Positions 7,697 to 16,923 of a stretch of DNA of 31,755 nucleotides are shown here, one piece after another (within the stretch, counting starts at the first letter, position 1; every line of letters starts with the position of its first letter). Source of the stretch: Bacteroidota bacterium (GTDB lineage Bacteria > Bacteroidota > Bacteroidia > Bacteroidales > GCA-2748055); NCBI GenBank assembly GCA_024244665.1, contig JAAEOI010000189.1, positions 1-31,755 of the forward strand, read 5' to 3'. The notes under the pieces are model-generated. The model saw only the letters and a program-made list of their open reading frames with translations. It had not been told where the DNA came from and ran no database searches. Made by a program: the position numbers and the translations under genes.

Positions 7697-9391
7697 CTAC
7701 TCTGTTTTTACGAGATCCAGGGCCTCCGACACCTGCTTCCGGTCCACCATCCTGGGAATCTCTCTTGATAATGATTGTTCATACAGCGCACCTGCCCGCT
7801 GCCGGTCGCCCTGCAGCCTGCTGATTTCGCCTGCAATAAACCAGGGATAGTAGTAGCGGGGATTCAGCTTAAGGTACTCATCAATCTCCGCACTGCTTAT
7901 CCCCCCGGCTTCCTTCTGGTCAATGATCTCCTTCAGTCGGGCCGTCTCCTGCAAATAGGCCCTGAATGCTTCATACTCCTCCGAGTCCAGGAAGGGATCG
8001 GGTTCAATGGTCTCTTTCTCCAGCCAGATCCGGTCGCTTACCCTTGTGGTGTCGGCAAACACTCTGTTCAGGTCGTAACAGAGGTAGGCCCCCAGCTGGT
8101 AGGGGGAAGTTGAGACCCACATCTTCAGTTCAGAGGGCTTGAATATCACCGAGTGGTGGGAAATAAGCTGATTCACGACTTTCTCGTTTCCCATGCCTAT
8201 GGGCTTCCCGCCTATTCCATCCTGGTCCCTCAGCAGCCTGGCAAAGGAGTGCTCATCATGTTTTTCAACCGACTCTATCATCTCGAGGGTCCTTTCCCAA
8301 CGGTAGAGGGAAGCTCCCTCGGCCCTGTTTTTCGCGGTCAGTTCCGAATCCCGAAAGGTCTCACTCTGAAAATGGTTGGTGAGCACCAGGTGGTCGCCGC
8401 CCGGATTGTACAGGTCCATTTGATCGGGCGATTTTTCAATCACCACGGTGAGCATATCCTTTGCTGAACTTACCAGGAAGGATTCGGACACAAAGGTTTC
8501 GGAGCTCCCTGCAATCTCATAAGCCTCCTCTATGTCAGATGCATACTGCAGGATCTGCCTGGCAAGGATGGAGACAGGTGTTTTTGATGATCCGGGTATA
8601 CCCGTTTTAGCTGCGTTAAGGGTTACTACCAAGCCCTGGTCGTTCATCCCCGACACCACCCCGATCATTCCGCCCCAGGTGATAAAAGCAAATTTATGCC
8701 CCCTTTCCGGTTCGTAAAAAGCGACAATCTTATCCCTGGCAAATTTTTCGCCCATGGAGAAATCGAAATTCCTTCCAATCAGCAGTGCACCATTCACCGA
8801 CCGTTCACCAGAAACCCCCATGGCCGTGCAGGCAACCAGGTTCATATTCTGAAGTGCATGCCCCAGGTCGTGAGCAGCATGGTAGCTGAGTATCCTCTGG
8901 TAGGCCGGACCGATGAAGTCGAAGGATCCGGAAGCCTGCAGGGCAACACCATGGATCTCCCTCTGGTACTCAATGGGGATATGCCTGTCCAGGTTCCTGT
9001 TCATCCATACCACCACCTGCTTCAGGAAATTGAGATAGAAATCCGAGGGTACCATCTCCCGCAGCCTCTCCACGAAAACCTCCTCCTGGTAGCCAATCAG
9101 CTCACTGGCAAGGACTCCGTTCTTCACCCCAAGCTCAAAATCCGAACCGCTCAGATACATCTCCCACAGGCCGTAGCTGTTCCTCTTCAGCCAGTTCTCC
9201 TGGCAGGTCCAGGCATGATCGCCAGCCTCCACCCGCTGAGGAACCGGTGCACTCTTTTCCTGCTCTGAGGGTGGATGATTTGGTGTAAGCAGTCTAAACA
9301 GGGCAAACAGGAGAATCACTGTCCCCAATATGCCGGCGAACCACCGTACAAGCCTTTTCCTCAGTCTACTCTTTGTCATTTCTGATCTCAT
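7697..9391 (-). CDS. C45-family autoproteolytic acyltransferase/hydrolase, membrane-anchored, with C-terminal helical extension
   Basis: The 564-residue protein belongs to the family of acyl-CoA:6-aminopenicillanate acyltransferase (peptidase C45, an Ntn-hydrolase). The probable nucleophile is Cys188 in NLVACTAMGVSG, followed by LLIGRNFDFS and FAFITWGGMIGVVSGMNDQGL, which are typical of the family. One N-terminal transmembrane helix (about residues 13-37, WFAGILGTVILLFALF) should anchor it with the catalytic domain outside the cytoplasm. The last 80 or so residues look like a short TPR-type helical region (YPWFIAGEISRLQGDRQRAG). It overlaps the oxidoreductase gene by up to 26 bases; a second ATG at 9377-9379 would shorten it by four residues. 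In a pigment operon it could form or cleave an amide or ester of the polyene acyl group, but the substrate is unknown. Confidence 0.82.
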   Translation of the reverse strand: MRSEMTKSRLRKRLVRWFAGILGTVILLFALFRLLTPNHPPSEQEKSAPVPQRVEAGDHAWTCQENWLKRNSYGLWEMYLSGSDFELGVKNGVLASELIGYQEEVFVERLREMVPSDFYLNFLKQVVVWMNRNLDRHIPIEYQREIHGVALQASGSFDFIGPAYQRILSYHAAHDLGHALQNMNLVACTAMGVSGERSVNGALLIGRNFDFSMGEKFARDKIVAFYEPERGHKFAFITWGGMIGVVSGMNDQGLVVTLNAAKTGIPGSSKTPVSILARQILQYASDIEEAYEIAGSSETFVSESFLVSSAKDMLTVVIEKSPDQMDLYNPGGDHLVLTNHFQSETFRDSELTAKNRAEGASLYRWERTLEMIESVEKHDEHSFARLLRDQDGIGGKPIGMGNEKVVNQLISHHSVIFKPSELKMWVSTSPYQLGAYLCYDLNRVFADTTRVSDRIWLEKETIEPDPFLDSEEYEAFRAYLQETARLKEIIDQKEAGGISSAEIDEYLKLNPRYYYPWFIAGEISRLQGDRQRAGALYEQSLSREIPRMVDRKQVSEALDLVKTE

Positions 9392-10889
9392 TTAATAGTT
9401 CTCCGATATCCAGTAGATTGGCACATGTAAAAAGGGCCGATACAGTCACACCGAGCACCCCGTGCAGTCCCACCCCGGAGTTCTGCCCTGTGAGGTAGAG
9501 GTTAGGGATCCGGGTATTGGGTGATATATAGGAGTGGCGCGGGTTCCTGCTATCCTTCATGATCCCGTATACAGTCCCCTCGGGCGTTCCTGTGTAATCC
9601 CGGAAGGTAAGCGGGGTGGCACTAAAGTAGGTATCGATGGCTTCCTCCAGGCCCTCAAGGCAAGACTCAACTAGTTTTATCAGCAATCCGGCTCTTTCAT
9701 GCTTGAAGGCTGAGTACCGCTTCCCCCTTTTTCCAACACCAGTTCCTTCCCACTCTTTAACCTCCTCGTACTTCATATAGGAGGAGATGGTCATGCTTTC
9801 AGCATATTCCGGGTCTGAGCTGTCGGGCGAGGTGTAGAGGATACAGGCACCGGGCCAGGACCGTTTGTAGTACTCCCCCGGATGCCAGACACTCTTTTCG
9901 GAGGTGATAAACACATTGGAATTGATGTTTTTGAAGACTCCTTTCTTAAGTTTGATGTAGAGACAAAACGAACCGATGGTATTTTCAAGATCCTCGATCC
10001 GGTGGACGTATGCTTTCCTGAAGAGGCCCGGCTCCACCAGTTTCACGGTTTGTGAAGGATGCAGGTTGGAGATGAAGTGCTTTCCGCCAAGCAGTGATCC
10101 GTCTTTCAGCTCCACGGCTGTAGCGCTCCTGCCGTCGGTGACGAATTTCACCACCTCGCTGTTTCGCCTCACCTCTCCTCCGTTCTCCCTGATGACCTTC
10201 TCCAGTGCTCCTGCGAGGTGGTCGCTACCGCGGCTGAATTTCCATGCACTCTGGATATAGTGGTAGTGAATAATGGCATGGGTGATCAGGGGTGACCTGC
10301 CCGGCTCGCCGGCATAGAGGGCACTGGTCATTCCCCACAGGGCGCGTAGCTCCTTGTTGTCGGTCAGACCATCAATAAATTCAAAGGCATCTATCTGGGT
10401 ATACTGGGTATCTGCATCCAGGTGGTTTCGGAAATCGTGCAGGTTCAGCACATTGGTGCTGTTCCAAACCTCCTCGATCTTCTCCAGGTAGGCATCAATT
10501 GCAGCTTGCTCAGCGGGGAAATAGGAGAGAAGCCGTTCCCTGTATCCCTTCATACCCATCGCGTAGGAGTACTCCTTGCCACCCATGTAGATCCGCTCAT
10601 AGTGATCCGGATCAAGCCTCTCCAGTCCGGTCGAGTCAAGCACCCCGAGATATTTGAACACCTGGTGGAGAATCTGGCCTTTCTCCATAGTACCCACAAA
10701 ATGCATGGCCGAATTAAATACTACACCCTTTCGTTTGAATGTCTGCAAGTTACCTCCGATCTGATGGTGTTTTTCCAACACACAAACCCTGAAGCCATTG
10801 TGCGAAAGGATCGCACCGCACATCAGTCCCCCCATGCCGCTGCCCGTGATAATCACGTCAAATGGATCGTTTTCTTCTCTTTTCTTCAT
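9366..10889 (-). CDS. FAD-dependent oxidoreductase, phytoene desaturase/retinol saturase-like
   Basis: The protein has 507 residues. A dinucleotide-binding motif GSGMGG (16-21) lies at the N-terminus, followed by LEKHHQIGGNLQTF (39-52), the usual FAD-binding start of carotenoid desaturases and retinol saturases. The conserved C-terminal FAD motif is visible in LYLTGQNSGVGLHGVLG. Such enzymes add or remove double bonds in long isoprenoid or polyene chains, or catalyse related hydride chemistry. Relatives are regular members of flexirubin-type clusters. Its start codon overlaps the stop of the MMPL fusion gene (ATGA). The polyene chain or its aryl head is the plausible substrate, but the direction of the reaction cannot be told from the sequence. 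Confidence 0.85.
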   Translation of the reverse strand: MKKREENDPFDVIITGSGMGGLMCGAILSHNGFRVCVLEKHHQIGGNLQTFKRKGVVFNSAMHFVGTMEKGQILHQVFKYLGVLDSTGLERLDPDHYERIYMGGKEYSYAMGMKGYRERLLSYFPAEQAAIDAYLEKIEEVWNSTNVLNLHDFRNHLDADTQYTQIDAFEFIDGLTDNKELRALWGMTSALYAGEPGRSPLITHAIIHYHYIQSAWKFSRGSDHLAGALEKVIRENGGEVRRNSEVVKFVTDGRSATAVELKDGSLLGGKHFISNLHPSQTVKLVEPGLFRKAYVHRIEDLENTIGSFCLYIKLKKGVFKNINSNVFITSEKSVWHPGEYYKRSWPGACILYTSPDSSDPEYAESMTISSYMKYEEVKEWEGTGVGKRGKRYSAFKHERAGLLIKLVESCLEGLEEAIDTYFSATPLTFRDYTGTPEGTVYGIMKDSRNPRHSYISPNTRIPNLYLTGQNSGVGLHGVLGVTVSALFTCANLLDIGELLNEIRNDKE

Positions 10890-13800
10890 TTACCAGTAAT
10901 AATATATGTGATGTTCGAGGTAAGCCGTGCCTGGTCAATTCTTCTCCAGAAAAAACCCTTAGCTTCCGCCAGCTTCTCAATGGTGGTGGCCGGCAGATAG
11001 GTGAGCGGGTAAGAGGTCTTGTTGAACCTGAACAGGCGTGTCGACTGGAACTCGGTGAACCTGGTGTAGAGGGTGCGCCGTTTCAGCTCCGCATCTGCAT
11101 CCCGCAGGATCAGCATGCCACCCGGGGGCAGGGTGTCCATACAGCGTTCCAGGAGGCTGATCTGCAGCTCTTCGGTCAGGTAGTGCAGCACATCATTGAG
11201 TATAATGACTTGGGCCGGGGGGATCTCACAGCTGGTGATGTCACCGACCCTGAAAGAAACATGGTCCACCTCAAGAGCAGCCATGCCGGCCGCGGCAATT
11301 TTCCGCTCATCATAATCGATCCCTGTGATCTTCCGTTTTCCCGATGTTTTCCCCAGCATGATGGAGAGAAAGCCGTAACCGCACCCTAGGTCAAGCACCT
11401 CAGCATCGCGGGGGATAAGCTCATTGAAGAGGGAGTAGTTCTTTTCAATTTTCAGTTTGACTTTCATATACCACTCCAGTACAGGTCCCTTGTAAAGGAA
11501 GAGTCCGGTTAGTTTGTTCCTGTAGTAGTCTGTTGTTTCAAGTTGCTCCTGCAGATTCCTGTATTCCTCCCGGTAGAAGGCGGTAAGTACCTTAGCTTGA
11601 GGCTGGTATGTTCTCGCTCCGTCATACTCCTTAAACTCCGGCCTGATTCTCGGGAAGAATTTCATGGTGATGCTTCCCCTTTTCAGGAAGTGTTCCGTCT
11701 TAGGCAGAGCATCGTAGGCACCATGTATGATAAGTGGCTGAACCTCCAGTCCAAGCATATCGGCAATACCGAAGGCGCCCTGGTGGAAGCGTTTGATGGA
11801 TCCATCCGGCGATCGGCTTGCTTCGGGGAAAGCAAGGATGGAGTACCCTTCGGCAACCTTCTGTTTCAGACCCTCAAAATTATGGTCCAGCCCTTTGTAG
11901 ACCGGGTAGAAATCGGCAAAGCGGATGATAAATCCATAGAAGGCGTTGTTCCATACCCACTTATTAACCAATACAATCATCTTTGGATTGAGCTGGAGCA
12001 GGAAGACCAGGTCCAGTTGACTCTGGTGGTTGGAGATGATCACCGAGGGCCTGGAGAAGTCTGCCAGCTCCCTGTTGATATAGTTCTTCCTGATAATGAA
12101 ACCAATGGTGACAATGAAGCGGGTGGAGAGGAAGATCAGGAAGCTTACCAGTCTCTTCTTCGGCTTCAGTCTCATGGGAAGCAGCATGATGACGGGAAGA
12201 AAAATGGTGGCCACGAAGGCTGAGCCCAAAAAGAGCATGAAGTATATCAGGGTGGCGACAATTCCTGAGAGGGTAAGCGGTTCAAGCCTGGTTTTCCCCT
12301 TGCTCCTGACCAGGAAGTTGAAGAGAAGGGGCAGCAGGGTGTAGGAGATGAGCACCACCGTAGAGATGCCGAAGATTGATACCAGTGCAATGGACTGAAG
12401 GGCCGGGTGACGGGCGAATATGAGCACACCGATGGCGCCGATGGTGGTGAGGGCCGACAATAGGATCGACAACTTGTATGGGGCAAGGCTATGGTTCCCC
12501 TCCCTGTGGTTGGCGATGATCCCGTTCATGATAAAGATGCAGTAGTCGATGCCCAGCCCGAAAACGAAGGTGGAGATGATGATATTAAAAATATTGATTT
12601 CAATCCCAAAGAGCCCCATCAACCCAAGGGTCCACATCCAGCTGATCATAATGGGAATGAAGGTGATCAGGGCAATCTCTATTCTTCCGAAAAAAACCAG
12701 GAGGATCAGGAAAACAACGATCATGGAGATGGTAACCAGTTTGTTGAAATCCTCTTTCAGAATCTCGAAGAATTTGTTTATGAAGTACTGTCCGTCAAAA
12801 ATCACAAACTCCTCCATATCGGAAAAACGTTCAAAAAGTTCAGGTTTATCGGATGGATCAACCATCAGGATGGAGACCACCGACCAGGTTCTCTCGTCGG
12901 TGGAGATAAAGTTATTCAGGAAAAGCTCCCTGAGCAGTTCGTACTCTTCCATTGCAATGGGATCAAACTCCTTATCCAACAGGTCATAAAAGGGCTGGAA
13001 TGCATCCTCCTTGAAATGATTCTTTTTCCCACTGCTGGTAATGGAGGCCTTAACAGCTTCCCTTCCGGCCTCCTTCCAGAAACGGCCCCACCGCTCAATT
13101 TTCTCTTTCTGCGCCTCCCGGGAGAGCATCAGGTCCGATACCCAGGAGATCTCGGTCACCAGTCCGTCGTTCCGGCACGACTCCAGCAGGGAGTGTTGGG
13201 ACTCGATCTTTGTGAGTGCTTCCTCCAGAGAGCTTCCCTGGGTAACCAGGTAGAGGGAGCTGTTGGCCACCGAGCTGATGGATTTTAGTTTTGCCTCTGA
13301 TTTTGCCAGCCGGTCCGACATGTAGTTCAGGGTGGATATGTCGCCGTTAAACCTGATCTTCTGCGAGGTAAATGCAAAGAGGATGGTGAGCAGGAATACA
13401 GCTATCACAAGGATGCGGTTCTTTTCAAAAGGGTAGCCCACCATCTTTTCGATCCGCCTTGAGACTGCCGTTTTTCTCTGGCCTGAACCCTGCCACTCTC
13501 TCTTCACCAGGAGGGGTGTAAGTACCAGCACAGTGAGGGCGGATACAAGCACAGCAAAGGCTGCAAAAACCCCGATCTGGTTAAGTGCTTCTGATTTGAC
13601 AACAGAGAGACAGAGAAAGGCCGATGCGGTGGTGATGCTGCTCATGAGAACCGGCATGGTGATGAGCCCGATGGTCTCCCTTAGCGTTCCGCCCGAACGA
13701 ATGTGAGTAAAGAGGTGCAGTGAGTAGTCTACCGTAATCCCCATAAAGATCACACCCACGCCCAGGGCAATGGCTGAGACCTGGCCATAGATCAGGGTGA

Positions 13801-14731
13801 GTACAGCGATGGAGACAAGTGAACCGATCACTACCGGCATAAACATGAGCACAATCATCCCGATCTTCCTGAAGAAGATGAAGAAGATCAGCAGAAAAAA
13901 GACCAGGGCGATGGAGATGGTCAGAACGATATCTTTCTTTACTCTCACCGAATTGGCCACCGCCACTGCGCTCCCGCCGTAATACTCAATGGTGATATCC
14001 TCCCCTGAGCTTATCCCGCTGATCGACTGGTCCATGTACTGCACCATCTTAAGGTTCTCCTGGGTGTTGGATCCCGGGTAAACAGGGTCCATGAATATCA
14101 TCAGGTTCTTTTTATCCCCGGTGAATATGGCCGAATTATAGAGGATGAAGTTGTCATCAAGCTGAAAGCGGTTCAGCTTCTTCAGCGCAATGGGAGTGAG
14201 GTTCAGAGGATCCTTCAGGATAAATTTCCCTGTGGCCATTCCAGTCGGCGAGATCAGGGTCCTGAATCCCTTTTCAATCGTCCGGTCAATCTCCTCGTCT
14301 GTGAGCAGCTTCCCGATCTCCCGGTAGTCCTCATCATCCAGGAAGAGGGGGAGGTTGTCACGGATGAAGCCGTATATCTCAAGCATTCTATCACCACCCA
14401 CCTTGAAGCGGATATTGCCCACCAGGTCTTTGCGCTGTTCAAGTTTCTCAACCAGCTGCTCACCTCTGCTGATAAGGGCATCCGTATCCACCGTGGAGCT
14501 GTCTTCATGGGAAATAATGAAGATGATCTGGTCAGCCAGCTGAGATTTATCAAACACCTCACTGATGCGGCTGATCCGCTCATCTTCCGGAATGATGGCA
14601 TTCAGATTCTCCTCAATTTTTACGCCCGATGCCAGGTAGGCAGCACCTGCCATGACCACAGTAAAGAGGCTGAAAAACAGCCACTTTCGCTTGTTAAGAT
14701 ATTTGTTAATGCTTACAAAGAAACTGTACAT
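10886..14731 (-). CDS. Trifunctional fusion: MMPL/RND transporter - PlsC-type acyltransferase - SAM-dependent methyltransferase
   Basis: The 1281-residue protein has three domains. Residues 1 to about 850 form an MMPL-type exporter with two halves; each has a large periplasmic loop and a membrane bundle. They carry the family signatures GITVDYSLH (near 330) and GLGIDYCIF (near 722). Residues about 880-1060 form a PlsC-type acyltransferase with the HX4D motif in SNHQSQLD (near 898) and FPEASRSPDGS (near 963). The C-terminal 170 residues are a class I methyltransferase with LDLGCGYGF (near 1111-1119) and GIDYD. The fusion is known from flexirubin-type clusters. It probably couples lipid acylation and methylation with export of the pigment lipid across the inner membrane. 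It starts immediately after the glycosyltransferase stop codon. Confidence 0.93.
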   Translation of the reverse strand: MYSFFVSINKYLNKRKWLFFSLFTVVMAGAAYLASGVKIEENLNAIIPEDERISRISEVFDKSQLADQIIFIISHEDSSTVDTDALISRGEQLVEKLEQRKDLVGNIRFKVGGDRMLEIYGFIRDNLPLFLDDEDYREIGKLLTDEEIDRTIEKGFRTLISPTGMATGKFILKDPLNLTPIALKKLNRFQLDDNFILYNSAIFTGDKKNLMIFMDPVYPGSNTQENLKMVQYMDQSISGISSGEDITIEYYGGSAVAVANSVRVKKDIVLTISIALVFFLLIFFIFFRKIGMIVLMFMPVVIGSLVSIAVLTLIYGQVSAIALGVGVIFMGITVDYSLHLFTHIRSGGTLRETIGLITMPVLMSSITTASAFLCLSVVKSEALNQIGVFAAFAVLVSALTVLVLTPLLVKREWQGSGQRKTAVSRRIEKMVGYPFEKNRILVIAVFLLTILFAFTSQKIRFNGDISTLNYMSDRLAKSEAKLKSISSVANSSLYLVTQGSSLEEALTKIESQHSLLESCRNDGLVTEISWVSDLMLSREAQKEKIERWGRFWKEAGREAVKASITSSGKKNHFKEDAFQPFYDLLDKEFDPIAMEEYELLRELFLNNFISTDERTWSVVSILMVDPSDKPELFERFSDMEEFVIFDGQYFINKFFEILKEDFNKLVTISMIVVFLILLVFFGRIEIALITFIPIMISWMWTLGLMGLFGIEINIFNIIISTFVFGLGIDYCIFIMNGIIANHREGNHSLAPYKLSILLSALTTIGAIGVLIFARHPALQSIALVSIFGISTVVLISYTLLPLLFNFLVRSKGKTRLEPLTLSGIVATLIYFMLFLGSAFVATIFLPVIMLLPMRLKPKKRLVSFLIFLSTRFIVTIGFIIRKNYINRELADFSRPSVIISNHQSQLDLVFLLQLNPKMIVLVNKWVWNNAFYGFIIRFADFYPVYKGLDHNFEGLKQKVAEGYSILAFPEASRSPDGSIKRFHQGAFGIADMLGLEVQPLIIHGAYDALPKTEHFLKRGSITMKFFPRIRPEFKEYDGARTYQPQAKVLTAFYREEYRNLQEQLETTDYYRNKLTGLFLYKGPVLEWYMKVKLKIEKNYSLFNELIPRDAEVLDLGCGYGFLSIMLGKTSGKRKITGIDYDERKIAAAGMAALEVDHVSFRVGDITSCEIPPAQVIILNDVLHYLTEELQISLLERCMDTLPPGGMLILRDADAELKRRTLYTRFTEFQSTRLFRFNKTSYPLTYLPATTIEKLAEAKGFFWRRIDQARLTSNITYIITGK

Positions 14732-15916
14732 CTAACGGGTGCGTTTTAAAAAAATCAGAAGAATATATGACAGGGCACCCATAATAATGCCGGCAATGGA
14801 GGCAAAGACAAGGGCCCCGGTCAGGTACTGCTTCAGATTCTGGCCAATGGACTCAAGATTCAGCTCTATGTCAACCAGCCAGCTTCCCTCGCCGAGTACA
14901 TAGCTCCCACATACGTAACTCAGGTAGAGAATGAATGGGATCATTGGTGGCAGGCTGATGTTGGCCGCAATAAAAAAGATGGCCTTATTCAGCTTAAGCA
15001 GGTGCGCCAGAAAGAATCCGATGATCAGCTGGTATCCCCAGATTGGTAAAATCCCCATGAATATACCAAAAGCAATTGAAAGAGCGATCAAATGAGTTGG
15101 TGTCCCGCTCTTGATAATGTCCTCCCTGAAGATCTCTTTCAGGCTTTTGCTCCGGTACTTCCGGAACATGTTGCGGGGTATGTAATAGGTGAGCCCCATG
15201 AATACCAGCATAAAGTTAAGCAGGGTAATCCTCATGAAATCCCAGAATGGCCTGAAGTGGGAAACCCGCTCCCCGTCCGGGGGGTAGTGCACATGAATAG
15301 GAATCTCCAAGATTCGGACCCCTTTCCATGCACTCTTTACCAGGAGTTCCAGTTCAAACTCATACCGTCCGGAAACCAACCTGGTCCCTTCCAGTTGCCT
15401 GATGGGGTAGAGCCGAAAACCCGACTGGGTATCCTTCAGCCTGAGGCTGGTTTCAATCCGAAACCAGAAAGAGGAGAGACGGTTGGCGAAGCGGTTCCTG
15501 CCCGGTACATTTTCCTGGTCCAGGATCCTGGATCCCATCACAAGTATGGTCGACTCCTTCTCAAGGACCTCCAGGAATGCCGGTAAATCGGAGGCCCTGT
15601 GCTGACTGTCCGAATCGAGTGTGATGGCATGGTCATATCCAAGCTGCAGTGCCCTCTTGAAGCCTGCCTTCAGTGCAGCCCCCTTGCCCCGGTTCTTCGG
15701 GAATGTGATGACTATGACCGACTTATGGGCAGCAAGTATAGCAGCCGTCTCATCGGTGGATCCGTCATTCACAACAATTACTTCAGGCCCGTAGCTGAGC
15801 ACCTCCTCCAACAACTTGTTGAGAAACCCGGCATTGTTGAAAGTCGGGATAAGCACACAGCACCTCAAGCTCTCAAATACCTCTCCGTATTCCCTATTTC
15901 TGTTCTCTGAATTCAC
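14732..15916 (-). CDS. GT2-family glycosyltransferase with C-terminal DUF2062 membrane domain
   Basis: The protein has 394 residues with a GTG start at 15914-15916. The N-terminal 220 residues are a GT-A fold glycosyltransferase: CVLIPTFNNAGFLNKLL at the start, VIVVNDGSTDET near residues 46-57, and ITLDSDSQH as the metal-binding DxD-type motif near 98-106. This resembles dolichol-phosphate mannosyltransferase-like enzymes. From about residue 255 there is a DUF2062 region with several membrane helices (GIFMGILPIWGYQLIIGF, NISLPPMIPFILYL). It overlaps the dehydratase gene by 23 bases. It probably glycosylates the pigment, its lipid anchor or another envelope component; the sugar donor is unknown. 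GT2 enzymes of this kind accompany most aryl-polyene clusters. Confidence 0.88.
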   Translation of the reverse strand: MNSENRNREYGEVFESLRCCVLIPTFNNAGFLNKLLEEVLSYGPEVIVVNDGSTDETAAILAAHKSVIVITFPKNRGKGAALKAGFKRALQLGYDHAITLDSDSQHRASDLPAFLEVLEKESTILVMGSRILDQENVPGRNRFANRLSSFWFRIETSLRLKDTQSGFRLYPIRQLEGTRLVSGRYEFELELLVKSAWKGVRILEIPIHVHYPPDGERVSHFRPFWDFMRITLLNFMLVFMGLTYYIPRNMFRKYRSKSLKEIFREDIIKSGTPTHLIALSIAFGIFMGILPIWGYQLIIGFFLAHLLKLNKAIFFIAANISLPPMIPFILYLSYVCGSYVLGEGSWLVDIELNLESIGQNLKQYLTGALVFASIAGIIMGALSYILLIFLKRTR

Positions 15917-16256
15917 CCTTTAACTTTAGAAATACTTTCTCGTTTTTGTGCAGCCGGGCAGTCACTGTCATCCGCTCCCCTAATCTGCTGAAGGAGATAG
16001 CCGCATCAATCTCCGGCTCCTTTCCTGGTTCATGAACAGCCGTGAATTTGATCTGTTTTGCACCGGTCATCACCAGCGGGATTCCTGTCTCCTGCTCCAG
16101 TATCTCCCTGATCATCTGGACCTGGCAGACACCTGGTGTAATAGGAAATCCGGGGAAGTGTCCCCCGTATACCAGGTGGTTTTCATTGATGCTAATGGTG
16201 GCATCGATGAGCTCCTCCTCCCTGTTGTTCACCCTGTATGTGTAAAGGTCCTCCAA
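15894..16256 (-). CDS. FabZ-like 3-hydroxyacyl-ACP dehydratase, catalytic Glu replaced by Gln
   Basis: This 120-residue hotdog-fold protein carries the FabZ signature GGHFPGFPITPGV with the catalytic His at residue 33. In FabZ a glutamate lies 14 residues after this histidine, on the central helix. Here the position is Gln47, in VCQVQMIREI. The enzyme would dehydrate beta-hydroxyacyl-ACP intermediates of the polyene. The missing acidic residue suggests that it works with a partner, possibly the dehydratase-like protein at 23436-23879. No ATG is available; a TTG at 16254-16256 gives the expected N-terminus, and a GTG eight codons later is an alternative. It sits between the secreted unknown and the glycosyltransferase gene, far from the other polyketide enzymes. 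Confidence 0.82.
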   Translation of the reverse strand: MEDLYTYRVNNREEELIDATISINENHLVYGGHFPGFPITPGVCQVQMIREILEQETGIPLVMTGAKQIKFTAVHEPGKEPEIDAAISFSRLGERMTVTARLHKNEKVFLKLKGEFREQK

Positions 16257-16263
16257 AATAATT

Positions 16264-16923
16264 TTATAGCTGATTCAGCTCTGTTAAATCAATTTTCAGC
16301 CGGACTCCCCGGTGCCTGATCCCAATGGTCAGGGGCTCAGCATTTGCCCCGTTCCTGATTTGGAAATCAACCCGTCCGATCAAGCCCTTTTTCCTCCTGA
16401 TAGCGGCCGGACCGGAACTTTTGTGGCAGCTATAGGAGTAGCGCTGCGACTTGTGCCTGAATTTCAACTTTTCAGTGACCCCGTCATTCAACGAGTTGAC
16501 CGAAAAATCTTCAATTTCCGACAAATCTAATAATAAGGTTCGGAAATCGTTTTGAAGCGTCTTTAATATGGAGCGCCTGTTTAAAAATTCCTGGACACTT
16601 ACCACTTCAAACTCATCATCCAGGTAGGCCAGGTCCATCAGGTTCAGTCCCAGTTCTGAAAGGAAGACCACGTGAATGGCACCATCGGCAGGCATCTGTT
16701 TGATCAGCACAAGCCCTGAATAGTAATCCCCCATGACGGTAATGGCAGCCTTGAATAGAAGTGATCCTTCCAGGGTCCCGAGCGGGGCGAATCTCCCGAT
16801 CCCGCGGCTTTGTTCATCCGAAGTACAGCACCCTGTGCCGCTCCGGTGAACTTCCGAAGCGCTGCAAACAGAGATCACTGTACTAATAATCAGTAGAGAA
16901 AACAGCCTCCTCAATGGGTTCAT
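16264..16923 (-). CDS. Secreted protein of unknown function in the pigment operon
   Basis: The 219-residue protein starts with a signal sequence (LRRLFSLLIISTVISVCSAS). The cysteine in SVCSAS is not in a canonical lipobox, so lipidation is uncertain; two more cysteines follow in TGCC. The remainder is predicted soluble, with alternating beta-type segments such as FKAAITVMGDYYSGLVLIK and FLSELGLNLMDLAYLD. Its reading frame overlaps the LolA-like gene by 41 bases and ends 7 bases before the dehydratase start, so it belongs firmly to the operon. Aryl-polyene clusters of proteobacteria often have a DUF3261-type lipoprotein next to the LolA-like and MMPL genes. This protein occupies the same place, and a shared role in pigment-lipid transport is plausible but not shown. 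Confidence 0.7.
   Translation of the reverse strand: MNPLRRLFSLLIISTVISVCSASEVHRSGTGCCTSDEQSRGIGRFAPLGTLEGSLLFKAAITVMGDYYSGLVLIKQMPADGAIHVVFLSELGLNLMDLAYLDDEFEVVSVQEFLNRRSILKTLQNDFRTLLLDLSEIEDFSVNSLNDGVTEKLKFRHKSQRYSYSCHKSSGPAAIRRKKGLIGRVDFQIRNGANAEPLTIGIRHRGVRLKIDLTELNQL

Noticed and set aside
12491..13288. Plus-strand open frame (265 codons) opposite the MMPL fusion gene
   Set aside because: The minus-strand transporter is unambiguous here, and the plus-strand product is a low-complexity, charged sequence with no family resemblance.
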